Assembly (NCBI GenBank): GCA_904502185.1
Contig: CAJGDX010000060.1
Location: 1-13,181 of the forward strand
Direction of reading: 5' to 3'
DNA length: 13,181 nt
Origin: an uncultured Bacteroidaceae bacterium
GTDB lineage: Bacteria; Bacteroidota; Bacteroidia; Bacteroidales; Bacteroidaceae
Each line of letters opens with the position of its first letter. The first letter of the stretch is position 1. Below, in pieces: positions 7,228 through 12,995 of the stretch. Below the pieces are notes generated by a model. It made no database searches. It had not been told where the DNA came from and saw nothing but the letters and a program-made list of their open reading frames with translations. A program made the translations under genes and the position numbers.

Positions 7228-7734
7228 ATGCTTGAAAGACTATATATCTTATTAATTGTATTGCTGACAGCGACGGCCTGCATAGAGGAAAAGACATCGG
7301 GCAGCAGCCTGATTGAAGCGGGCGACGTTGTGCCAGGCTTCGCTGTGTACACCGCTGACAGCACACTTGTCAGCAACAACTCGCTGAAGGGACACCGTGC
7401 AGTGATTGTGTTCTTCAACACCTCGTGTGCCGACTGCCGCAGGGAACTGCCGTGCGTGGACTCGCTCTACCGGGCCATGAAAGACGAGCCTGAGTTCAAA
7501 CTCGTGTGCATAGCGCGTGACGAGGAGAAACCATCTATCGAAAGGTTCTGGAAAGAGAAGGGGCTAACAATGCCCTATGCACCCCAGAGCGGAAGAGATG
7601 TCTACAACTTGTTTGCAAAGAGCATTATACCACGTATATATATATGTACGCGCGAAGGCGTGGTGCGGTTCATCTTCGGCGACAGGGATATGCCGTCGTT
7701 CGAGACACTCCATAACACAATTAACGCCCTATAA
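7228..7734 (+). CDS. TlpA/AhpC-TSA-like thioredoxin-fold lipoprotein
   Basis: This 168-residue protein has a short lipoprotein signal (TATAC, Cys18) followed directly by a thioredoxin fold: GDVVPGFAVY at 32-41, strand AVIVFFNTSC, active-site C67-A-D-C70-R, a third Cys at 76, and the cis-proline loop SIIPRIYIC with Pro135. The length and the V-P-G-F start are typical of TlpA/ResA-like reductases. It lies 58 bp after the larger thioredoxin-fold gene on the same strand, with a small stem (7177-7182 with 7187-7192) between them, so the two are probably co-transcribed. Having two lipid-anchored proteins of this fold together suggests either an electron relay or different substrates; neither is shown by the sequence. 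The transcript ends at a strong hairpin immediately after the stop. Confidence 0.88.
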   Translation: MLERLYILLIVLLTATACIEEKTSGSSLIEAGDVVPGFAVYTADSTLVSNNSLKGHRAVIVFFNTSCADCRRELPCVDSLYRAMKDEPEFKLVCIARDEEKPSIERFWKEKGLTMPYAPQSGRDVYNLFAKSIIPRIYICTREGVVRFIFGDRDMPSFETLHNTINAL

Positions 7735-7736
7735 GA

Positions 7737-7781
7737 ATAAACAGCGATGGTGTGCTTCAGAAGCACACCATCGCTGTTTAT
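7737..7781. terminator. Bidirectional terminator-like hairpin between convergent operons
   Basis: A perfect 21-bp inverted repeat (arms 7737-7757 and 7761-7781) with a 3-nt loop lies 3 bp after the stop of the plus-strand gene and 22 bp beyond the end of the minus-strand fusion gene. Both arms end in A/T-rich sequence (ATAAA/TTTAT), but neither strand has a long T-tract. Its position between convergent genes makes termination in both directions the simplest reading. Confidence 0.8.
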
Positions 7782-7786
7782 CCTTG

Positions 7787-7808
7787 CAATGATGCCGCAG
7801 CATCATTG
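7787..7808 (-). terminator. Hairpin overlapping the stop codon of the C26-M19 fusion gene
   Basis: A 9-bp perfect inverted repeat (CAATGATGC at 7787-7795, GCATCATTG at 7800-7808) has a 4-nt loop and includes the TGA stop at 7805-7803. It has no T-tract. It may support the larger adjacent hairpin in ending or protecting the operon mRNA. Confidence 0.45.
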
Positions 7809-9560
7809 TATATTCTGCACCAGCTGCATTACTCGCAACCAGTTTTCGCCCCACAATTTTGCGATTTCATCATCTTTGTAGCCGCGACGAAGGAGTTCGC
7901 GAGTGATATTTATAAGTTGCGAAGCGTCTTTACAGCCGACCACAGTTCCATCACCGTCGAAATCGGTTCCTATTCCCACATGGTCGATACCTGCAACATC
8001 TATCGCATGCTGAAGATGACGCATAAAATCGTCGAGTGTAGCATCGCCGTCGGCAACAAGGAATCCTTTGTACATTGTCACCTGCACCACTCCGCCCTTG
8101 GCTGCAATTGCTCTGAGCTGGGCATCGGAGAGATTGCGCGGATGGTCGCACAGTGCGCGGCACGACGAGTGCGAGCAGACCACGGGCGCCGAGCTTGCTG
8201 CAAGCGTGTCGTAGAAGCTCTTCTCCGAAGCGTGTGAAAGGTCTATCATAACCCCGGTGCGGTTCATCTCCTCTACCACCTGACGTCCGAAGGGGCTGAG
8301 ACCGCCATGCTCGCCATTGCCACGTGCCGAGTCGCAAATATCATTGTCGCCATTGTGGCAAAGTGTTATATAAACAACGCCGGCCTTGCGGAACTTCTCA
8401 ACATTCGACAGGTCGAGCCCTATCGCATAACCATTCTCTATGGCAGGAACAACAATTTTCTGTCCTGCGGCTTTAGCTGCCCTTATCTGCTCAGAAGTAT
8501 CGCAAAGCGCTGCATAGGGAGCGCATTTCTGCACTCGGCTGCATATGCCGTCGAGAAGCCCCCACGCCTTTTGAGTAGCCAGCGCCAGCGAAGCCTCGTC
8601 GCGTGCTTCCTGTCGAAGATAGGCTGCCATTGTTGCCACGTCCAGTCCGCCTTCGGTCATCTTGTGAAGGTCGACAAGGGCTGTGCAACTGCGCTCGTCA
8701 AGTTCGTAGCCATCGGCGAAAAGCATAGGAGTGTCGCAATGCGAGTCGATGGTAATCATCCGCTCGTGCAACTGACGTGCGCGACGGTAGAGCGAAGCCT
8801 CCTCTACCAGCCACTTGAAGAGAGGCATCATGCAACGGTTCTCTTTCAGGATGAAACATTCGGGGTGCCACTGCACACCCACCATCGGACGCCCGTCGGT
8901 TGTCTCCATAGCCTCTATCACCCCGTCTGTGGCGCGAGCCGTCACACGGAAGCCCTCGGGCACAGCCGAAACTGCCTGATGGTGGAAAGTATTTACCGCC
9001 AGCGTATCGCCAAAAAGAGTGTGCAGCAGGCTACCCGGCTCTATGTCGACGCCATGTGTCGCAACACCACGTTCCTCATCCTGACTATGCTTGAGCAGCT
9101 CATTGCCAAGCGCTGCGTAAATATCCTGATGCACACCACCGCCGAGTGCAGCGGCCATCGTCTGTATTCCACGACAGATGCCGAGGATGGGCAGTTGACG
9201 GTCTACCGCCAGTCTGACAAGCATAATCTCCTGCTCGTCGCGGGCAGGATTTATATTGTGCAGCAGATTGTAGTCGGGAGTCTCGCCCATGTAGCGCGGG
9301 TCGATGTCGGCGCCACCGGAGAGCAGAACAGCATCGAGGCTGTCGAGGGTGCAAACAAGCTGTTCGCGATGGGGATAGGGAGGAATTATAACCGGCACAC
9401 CACCTGCCTCCAGAATCGACTGATAGTAGCCACGTGCCAGCATGCAGTTGTCCTCGCTGAAGTTTCCCGAAATGCCGATGAGCGGCCTCGGGCCGCTCAT
9501 CGGGTATTTGCGGTGCAGTTCAGCGTATTCCTTATTTATATTGAACTGTTCCGTATTCAT
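7803..9560 (-). CDS. Two-domain fusion: C26 gamma-glutamyl hydrolase-like + M19 membrane-dipeptidase family
   Basis: This 585-residue protein has no signal peptide and so is probably cytoplasmic. Residues about 24-252 are a class-I glutamine-amidotransferase fold of the PuuD/peptidase C26 kind: SGGADIDPRYMGE at 81-93, nucleophile Cys129 in GICRG, VNTFHHQAV at 189-197, and VQWHPE with His232 and Glu234. Residues about 265-585 are an M19 dipeptidase with all metal and catalytic positions present: H274-x-D276, bridging Glu375, H443, H464, and D533 in GTDFDG. Both halves therefore look catalytically complete. C26 enzymes cleave gamma-glutamyl amide bonds; M19 enzymes cleave dipeptides, Cys-Gly among them. 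A joined route from gamma-glutamyl peptides to amino acids is inferred. The gene follows an Lrp-type regulator by 15 bp and is last in the operon. Residues 1-20 precede the usual start of the fold; Met21 is an alternative start. Confidence 0.92.
   Translation of the reverse strand: MNTEQFNINKEYAELHRKYPMSGPRPLIGISGNFSEDNCMLARGYYQSILEAGGVPVIIPPYPHREQLVCTLDSLDAVLLSGGADIDPRYMGETPDYNLLHNINPARDEQEIMLVRLAVDRQLPILGICRGIQTMAAALGGGVHQDIYAALGNELLKHSQDEERGVATHGVDIEPGSLLHTLFGDTLAVNTFHHQAVSAVPEGFRVTARATDGVIEAMETTDGRPMVGVQWHPECFILKENRCMMPLFKWLVEEASLYRRARQLHERMITIDSHCDTPMLFADGYELDERSCTALVDLHKMTEGGLDVATMAAYLRQEARDEASLALATQKAWGLLDGICSRVQKCAPYAALCDTSEQIRAAKAAGQKIVVPAIENGYAIGLDLSNVEKFRKAGVVYITLCHNGDNDICDSARGNGEHGGLSPFGRQVVEEMNRTGVMIDLSHASEKSFYDTLAASSAPVVCSHSSCRALCDHPRNLSDAQLRAIAAKGGVVQVTMYKGFLVADGDATLDDFMRHLQHAIDVAGIDHVGIGTDFDGDGTVVGCKDASQLINITRELLRRGYKDDEIAKLWGENWLRVMQLVQNIQ
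9475..9503 (-). promoter_or_regulatory. GC-rich hairpin near the 5' end of the fusion gene
   Basis: A perfect 13-bp inverted repeat (arms 9475-9487 and 9491-9503, 3-nt loop TCG) lies inside the coding sequence about 57 nt after the first ATG. In the mRNA it encloses the codons for M21-S-G-P-R-P-L-I and so buries the alternative start Met21. Effects on translation or ribosome movement are possible. The stem could also be chance from GC-rich codons, although 13 consecutive pairs is long. Confidence 0.5.
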
Positions 9561-9575
9561 GGTGAATGTAAAAGT

Positions 9576-10040
9576 TTACAAAGGAAGATTTCTCTTTATG
9601 CTTTTGTCGAGAACTATCATAGTCTCGGTGCTTACCACTCCGGGGATTTTCTGTATCTTGCCGAGCAGCAGTTCCATCAACTGTTCGTTGTCGCGTGCAT
9701 ACATCTTTATCAGCGCCGAATAGGGGCCTGTGATGTAACAGCACTCAAGAACCTCGGGAATCTCTTCGAGCTGCTTTACAATGTCGGGATACATAGAACC
9801 TTTCTCAAACACCACTCCAACGTAGGTGAATGTGCTGAAGCCCAAGCGTTTCATGTCAATATCATAGCCCGAGCCTACTATCACTCCCATATCTATCATG
9901 TGCTGCACGCGCATGTGGATGGCAGCACGCGAAACACCGCAGAGTTCTGCCACGTTACGGAAAGGTACTCGAGCATCCTTTGAAATAATGCTCAGGATTT
10001 TAAGGTCGAGGCTATCTATTTTACATTCAACTTCCTTCAT
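9576..10040 (-). CDS. Lrp/AsnC-family transcriptional regulator
   Basis: The ATG at 10040-10038 gives 154 residues (MKEVECKIDS...), the usual size of the family. A TTG two codons further up also keeps the frame but has no support. The N-terminal winged helix-turn-helix is clear: IDSLDLKILSIISKDARVPF, then NVAELCGVSRAAIHMRVQHM as the recognition region, and GVIVGSGYDID as the link. The rest is the RAM/ACT-like ligand and oligomer domain (FSTFTYVGVVF, VLECCYITGPYSALIKMYA). Lrp/AsnC proteins sense amino acids and assemble as dimers to octamers. The gene sits between two FKBP isomerase genes upstream (20-bp gap) and the C26-M19 peptidase fusion downstream (15-bp gap), so control of its own operon by an amino-acid ligand is a reasonable inference. 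A small stem (10045-10049 with 10055-10059) occupies the ribosome-binding region. Confidence 0.93.
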   Translation of the reverse strand: MKEVECKIDSLDLKILSIISKDARVPFRNVAELCGVSRAAIHMRVQHMIDMGVIVGSGYDIDMKRLGFSTFTYVGVVFEKGSMYPDIVKQLEEIPEVLECCYITGPYSALIKMYARDNEQLMELLLGKIQKIPGVVSTETMIVLDKSIKRNLPL

Positions 10041-10060
10041 AAACAACAGTTTTTCTGTTC

Positions 10061-10894
10061 TTACTTCTTAGCTTTGATTACGCGCATGATTTCGATATCG
10101 AATACAAGCACGCTGTAGGGAGGTATGCTTCTTGAACCGCTCTTGCCATAACCGAGGTTCCAGGGAATGTAGATTTTGCACTTTGTACCCTCGGGGAAAA
10201 TCTGCAATGCCTCGCTGAAACCGGGAACTACGCCACCAACGGGGAATGCAACCTCTTTACCACGTGAGCTGTCGAAGGTACGACCATCGGTGAAGCTACC
10301 ACGATAGATTACGCTTACAGTGTCGGCAGCTGTTGCCAATGCACCGTTACCCTGTACCTCCATCTTGTACTGAAGACCGCTGGGAAGTGTTACGACACCC
10401 TCGCGAGTCTTGTTCTCTGCCATGAAGTCCTCGGCAGCCTGACGATAAACTACTCTGTCAGAATACTCGATAGCCTCTTCAGCTGTCATTGCGCCATCGC
10501 CATAGATACCTGCAACAAGACCTGCAAGGAACATAGCTTTGTCGAGTTTGTTTACTGTGTCGTTGGGGTAAACCTCCTCGTTTGCGCCCAGGTAAACATT
10601 AGCTGCAGTAGCACCGATAGAAAGACCCTTTACGTAAGCGTGTGATTTCTTGTCGTCTGACATGGGGAATGCGTCAATTACACCACGTACGAAATCGTCG
10701 ATGCAAGCAGAGTCAACACCCATCTGACGATAGATAACATCGTTCAAAGTTTCTGTCTTTGCAAGGCTGATGGCGAAAGCCAATGAGTCTGCAGGAGTTT
10801 TCAAAGATACGTTCTTAACGTTTTTGCCACCGCCGCAAGAGCTGATTGTCAATGCAGCCACGAGTGACATCATGATAAATGCAAATTTCTTCAT
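10061..10894 (-). CDS. FKBP-type peptidyl-prolyl isomerase, lipoprotein (FkpA-like)
   Basis: This 277-residue protein has a lipoprotein signal (ALTISSC, Cys20) followed by Gly-Gly-Gly. Residues about 35-160 form the helical FKBP_N dimerisation region. The FKBP domain begins at about 165 with TLPSGLQYKMEVQGNG and carries the expected active-site features: YRGSFTDGRTFDSS, VVPGFSEALQIFPEG, CKIYIPWNLGYG and SIPPYSVLVFDIEIM. It would fold or isomerise proline bonds in exported proteins at the periplasmic face. It follows the cytoplasmic FKBP gene by 30 bp and precedes the Lrp gene by about 20 bp, so all are probably one transcript. The paired cytoplasmic and exported isomerases likely arose by duplication, since their FKBP domains share the TLPSGLQY entry and the same spacing of motifs. 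Confidence 0.93.
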   Translation of the reverse strand: MKKFAFIMMSLVAALTISSCGGGKNVKNVSLKTPADSLAFAISLAKTETLNDVIYRQMGVDSACIDDFVRGVIDAFPMSDDKKSHAYVKGLSIGATAANVYLGANEEVYPNDTVNKLDKAMFLAGLVAGIYGDGAMTAEEAIEYSDRVVYRQAAEDFMAENKTREGVVTLPSGLQYKMEVQGNGALATAADTVSVIYRGSFTDGRTFDSSRGKEVAFPVGGVVPGFSEALQIFPEGTKCKIYIPWNLGYGKSGSRSIPPYSVLVFDIEIMRVIKAKK

Positions 10895-10924
10895 TTTATT
10901 CTTAGTTTATTGATTAATATCGAA

Positions 10925-11509
10925 TTAAAGTACCTTTATAAGTTCAACATCGAAGATAAGTGCGCTGTAGGGAGGAATTGACTCGCCTGCACCATGTGAA
11001 CCGTAAGCAAGTTCCTGGGGAATGTAGAGTCTCCATTTTGAACCCTCCGACATAAGCTGCAAAGCCTCAACCCATCCGGCAATCACCTGATTAACGCCGA
11101 ACACAGCAGGTTGACCACGCTTGATAGAGCTGTCGAACACTGTACCGTCGATGAGTGTACCCTCGTAGTGGCACTGTACACGGTCGGTAGCAGCAGGCTT
11201 CTTGCCAAGACCCACATTGATTACCTCATACTGAAGACCGCTGGGGAGAGTAGTCACACCCTCGCGTTTTTTGTTAGCCTCGAGGAAAGCCTCACCGCTC
11301 TCCTTTGTCTTAGCGTATGCCTCTTCGGCAAGCTTGCTGAAATATTCGTTTACAACTTTCTGAGCCTCGGCATGTGTCATTTCAGTGTCGGCACCTTTAA
11401 GCACAGCCTCCATACCCTTTACAAAATCTGCAAACTCAAGTGAACTTACACCCATTGAAGCAAGGTTGTTACCTATGCCCATTCCCAATCCATAACTGAA
11501 TTTATCCAT
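10925..11509 (-). CDS. FKBP-type peptidyl-prolyl isomerase, cytoplasmic (FklB-like)
   Basis: The ATG at 11509-11507 gives 194 residues starting MDKFSYGLGMGIG, the usual beginning of FklB-like proteins. A longer TTG-started version would add 17 unrelated residues and run through a terminator-like hairpin, so it is rejected. Residues about 1-78 are the helical FKBP_N part. Residues about 84-194 are the FKBP domain, with active-site residues Tyr115, Phe125-Asp126, Val142-Ile143, Trp146, Tyr169 and Phe186 in their family positions. No signal peptide is seen, so it acts in the cytoplasm as a proline isomerase and probable chaperone. It is the first gene of the four-gene minus-strand operon. Its leader contains an operator-like palindrome on the promoter and an attenuator-like hairpin, so the whole operon is probably regulated from here. 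Confidence 0.93.
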   Translation of the reverse strand: MDKFSYGLGMGIGNNLASMGVSSLEFADFVKGMEAVLKGADTEMTHAEAQKVVNEYFSKLAEEAYAKTKESGEAFLEANKKREGVTTLPSGLQYEVINVGLGKKPAATDRVQCHYEGTLIDGTVFDSSIKRGQPAVFGVNQVIAGWVEALQLMSEGSKWRLYIPQELAYGSHGAGESIPPYSALIFDVELIKVL

Positions 11510-11571
11510 TTTCTTGTTTTTTTGATGCGCGGAGAGGCATAAAAAAGGCAGAGGCCACAACCTTTGCCCAT
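11473..11571 (-). CDS. Possible Gly/Cys-rich leader peptide overlapping the FKBP start
   Basis: A 32-codon frame begins with ATG at 11571-11569 and ends at TAG (11475-11473), out of frame with and overlapping the first codons of the FKBP gene. Its first eight residues are M-G-K-G-C-G-L-C, so five of the seven after Met are Gly or Cys. Codons 2-9 coincide with the terminator-like stem. A CGGGGTG sequence lies 7-13 bases before the ATG. The rest (after about residue 14) is basic and unremarkable. Chance is possible: the ORF is short and nothing similar is known to me in this family of operons. Confidence 0.25.
   Translation of the reverse strand: MGKGCGLCLFYASPRIKKTRKWINSVMDWEWA
11541..11568 (-). 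terminator. Attenuator-like hairpin with T6 in the operon leader
   Basis: On the minus strand GGCAAAGG (11568-11561), a 6-nt loop and CCTCTGCC (11554-11547) form an 8-bp stem with one A/C mismatch, followed at once by six T (11546-11541). This is the form of an intrinsic terminator, but it lies between the predicted promoter and the first gene, 32 bp before the FKBP start codon. It could end leftover esterase transcription instead if the true promoter lies closer to the gene. Confidence 0.55.
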
Positions 11572-11668
11572 ATAAGCACCCCGTACTATTTTCTGTTAAT
11601 TATTGAAACCTGCGGAGCGACTCGCCTATTAATTGCATTTGCAATGCGATGCCCCTTTATTATCTTGG

Positions 11669-11684
11669 CAAATGTACTACATTT
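11669..11684 (-). promoter_or_regulatory. Promoter -7 box with overlapping operator-like palindrome
   Basis: On the minus strand TACATTTG (11676-11669) matches TAnnTTTG. The -33 region 20 bp upstream is weak (GTAT). The palindrome AAATGTA-C-TACATTT (11670-11684) covers the box, and a third TACATTT half-site lies at 11698-11704, 20 bp further. A repressor bound here would block the promoter; the co-transcribed Lrp protein is a candidate. Confidence 0.5.
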
Positions 11685-11899
11685 AATCTAAATATGATAC
11701 ATTTTTATGGATAATTTAACTTTTGCAGCCCAATTTCTGACATTTTGTAAACGAAAAGCGAATTACATCCCATTTTTGCCGTTCATTTACCACAGCACAG
11801 GCACCCCATAAAATCCGGTAACAGGTTAGAGATTAAATGAATCAAGCCCATCCTAAAGCTGCTATTTGCATACTTGAGAACGGGCTTGGTTATATACGA

Positions 11900-11929
11900 T
11901 AAAAGTCCTCTGCTACGAGTGGATTTTAC
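11900..11929 (-). terminator. Probable terminator of the esterase gene
   Basis: Just after the esterase stop the minus strand reads GTAAAATCC, a 12-nt loop and GGACTTTTAT. The arms pair with one bulged base and the right arm ends in a short T-run. It is an imperfect but well-placed intrinsic terminator. Confidence 0.4.
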
Positions 11930-11931
11930 TA

Positions 11932-12756
11932 TCAGCGGCTTGCGTTGCGTTTGAAATGCTCTGTAAAGAAAATAAGCTGATACAAAATAGCATTTCTCCA
12001 ATAAGAGTGGTTGTGTCCTCCGGGACGGATTGTGTAGTCGTGAGGGATTTTCTTCTCGAGCAATGCCTTGTGCAAAGCCTCATTGCAAGCGTAGAAGAAA
12101 TCTTCTGTACCACAGTCGATGGCGATTGACAATCCGGGCTGAATCTTGCCAATCTGACTCAACGCTGTACTGTTGTTCCAACGCTCCTCATTATCCTTTT
12201 TCTCACCCAGATGGTCCTTGATGTTCCAATTGTTGGGGAATGCTCTGAAATCGACACCACCGCTCAAGCTGCCACATGCGCCAAAAACATCCTGATGGCG
12301 GAAAGCCAGCCAAAGTGCGCCATGTCCACCCATACTGAATCCTGTGATGGCTCTTGCATGCGGACTGCGAATTGTTTTGTAATTTTTGTCTACATACTCA
12401 ACCAATTCCTTGCTTACATAGGTCTCAAACTGGTTTTTGGGGTTGGTGTAACTGTCGAAATACCAGGACTGCTCTCCGTTGGGACAAACAAGAATTATGC
12501 CATATTGATTGGCCAGCTGAGGCAATTTAGGCTGTGTCTTGTTAACCCACTTTGTGTGGTCGTCGCCGTGTCCGTGAAGAAGATATACAACAGGCATGGC
12601 GTAGGCATCTTTGTACTGCTCGGGGGTAACAATGACATTGTATATGTCACGACCCATGGCATTACTATGTATTTTCACTGTGTCGATGCGCTGAGCATTG
12701 ATACCTATTAACGCTAAGAGAGAGAGTGTTAAGGATAGGATAAATTTTCTTTTCAT
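11932..12756 (-). CDS. Secreted esterase (esterase D / PF00756-type alpha/beta hydrolase)
   Basis: The ATG at 12756-12754 gives 274 residues with a signal peptide MKRKFILSLTLSLLALIG and probable cleavage near INA (21). A longer TTG-started frame adds 43 residues that read through the promoter region and lack sense, so it is not used. The alpha/beta-hydrolase core is complete: oxyanion region LLHGHGDDHTKW at 59-70, nucleophile Ser141 in GFSMGGHGALW, acid Asp219 in CGTEDFFYACNEAL, and His248 in GGHNHSYW. These fit the esterase-D family, which includes S-formylglutathione hydrolases and the exported esterases that remove acetyl or feruloyl groups from plant polysaccharides. The signal peptide favours an exported carbohydrate or general esterase. 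No glycan-use genes are visible beside it. It appears to be a single-gene unit. Confidence 0.9.
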   Translation of the reverse strand: MKRKFILSLTLSLLALIGINAQRIDTVKIHSNAMGRDIYNVIVTPEQYKDAYAMPVVYLLHGHGDDHTKWVNKTQPKLPQLANQYGIILVCPNGEQSWYFDSYTNPKNQFETYVSKELVEYVDKNYKTIRSPHARAITGFSMGGHGALWLAFRHQDVFGACGSLSGGVDFRAFPNNWNIKDHLGEKKDNEERWNNSTALSQIGKIQPGLSIAIDCGTEDFFYACNEALHKALLEKKIPHDYTIRPGGHNHSYWRNAILYQLIFFTEHFKRNASR

Positions 12757-12780
12757 ATTTGTGTTTTTTATGTTTGATGG

Positions 12781-12821
12781 CGAAGATACGAATAAACAAG
12801 CAAAAAAGATTAAGCTTGTTT
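12781..12821 (-). promoter_or_regulatory. Esterase promoter region with inverted repeat
   Basis: TATCTTCG on the minus strand (12788-12781) is one base off the TAnnTTTG -7 box and would start transcription about 18 nt before the ATG. No good -33 is seen at 19-21 bp. An 8-bp inverted repeat AAACAAGC/GCTTGTTT (12794-12801 with 12814-12821) spans the upstream promoter area and could be an operator. Confidence 0.4.
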
Positions 12822-12922
12822 GATTATTTTTCACATCGGGCGCAAGTATTACTCCGACATTATATCCGCGCCATCGGCTGCACAAAGCCTACGTTCCCAA
12901 ATTGCTCTGCAATTTCACGGTA

Positions 12923-12941
12923 AAAACCGTATGCCGGTTTT
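12923..12941. terminator. Small terminator-like hairpin AAAACCG-TATGC-CGGTTTT
   Basis: A 7-bp perfect stem with a 5-nt loop is flanked by A on one side and T on the other, so it has terminator form on both strands (T5 on the minus strand at 12926-12922 region). An overlapping alternative stem pairs ACGGT 12917-12921 with ACCGT 12926-12930. It may end a gene located beyond the right edge. Confidence 0.35.
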
Positions 12942-12995
12942 CGGGGTAGCTATAAAATATCGGAACAAACTAGATATTTTACTCGTTTATAACTT

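Larger units (their letters stand above)
11510..11931 (-). promoter_or_regulatory. Control region of the FKBP-Lrp-peptidase operon and end of the esterase transcript
   Basis: These 422 bp hold no confident protein gene. Read on the minus strand they contain the esterase terminator (11900-11929), a long-loop inverted repeat CAAGCCC/GGGCTTG (11843-11849 with 11882-11888), the operon promoter with an operator-like palindrome (11669-11684), a 14-bp palindrome ATTGCATTTGCAAT in the leader (11632-11645), and a terminator-like hairpin with T6 (11541-11568) 32 bp before the FKBP start. Confidence 0.55.

Noticed and set aside
8307..9983. 558-codon plus-strand open frame antisense to the fusion and Lrp genes
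   Set aside because: It mirrors two genes with clear catalytic and DNA-binding motifs, crosses their boundary, shows no recognisable domain and is rich in Cys/His/Arg as expected from reading complementary codons.
11783..12001. 72-codon minus-strand open frame overlapping the end of the esterase gene
   Set aside because: It overlaps the C-terminal His region of a convincing gene and then runs through structured non-coding sequence.
12757..12885. Upstream TTG extension of the esterase gene
   Set aside because: The added residues read through the promoter and inverted repeat and would hide the clear signal peptide that starts at the ATG at 12756.
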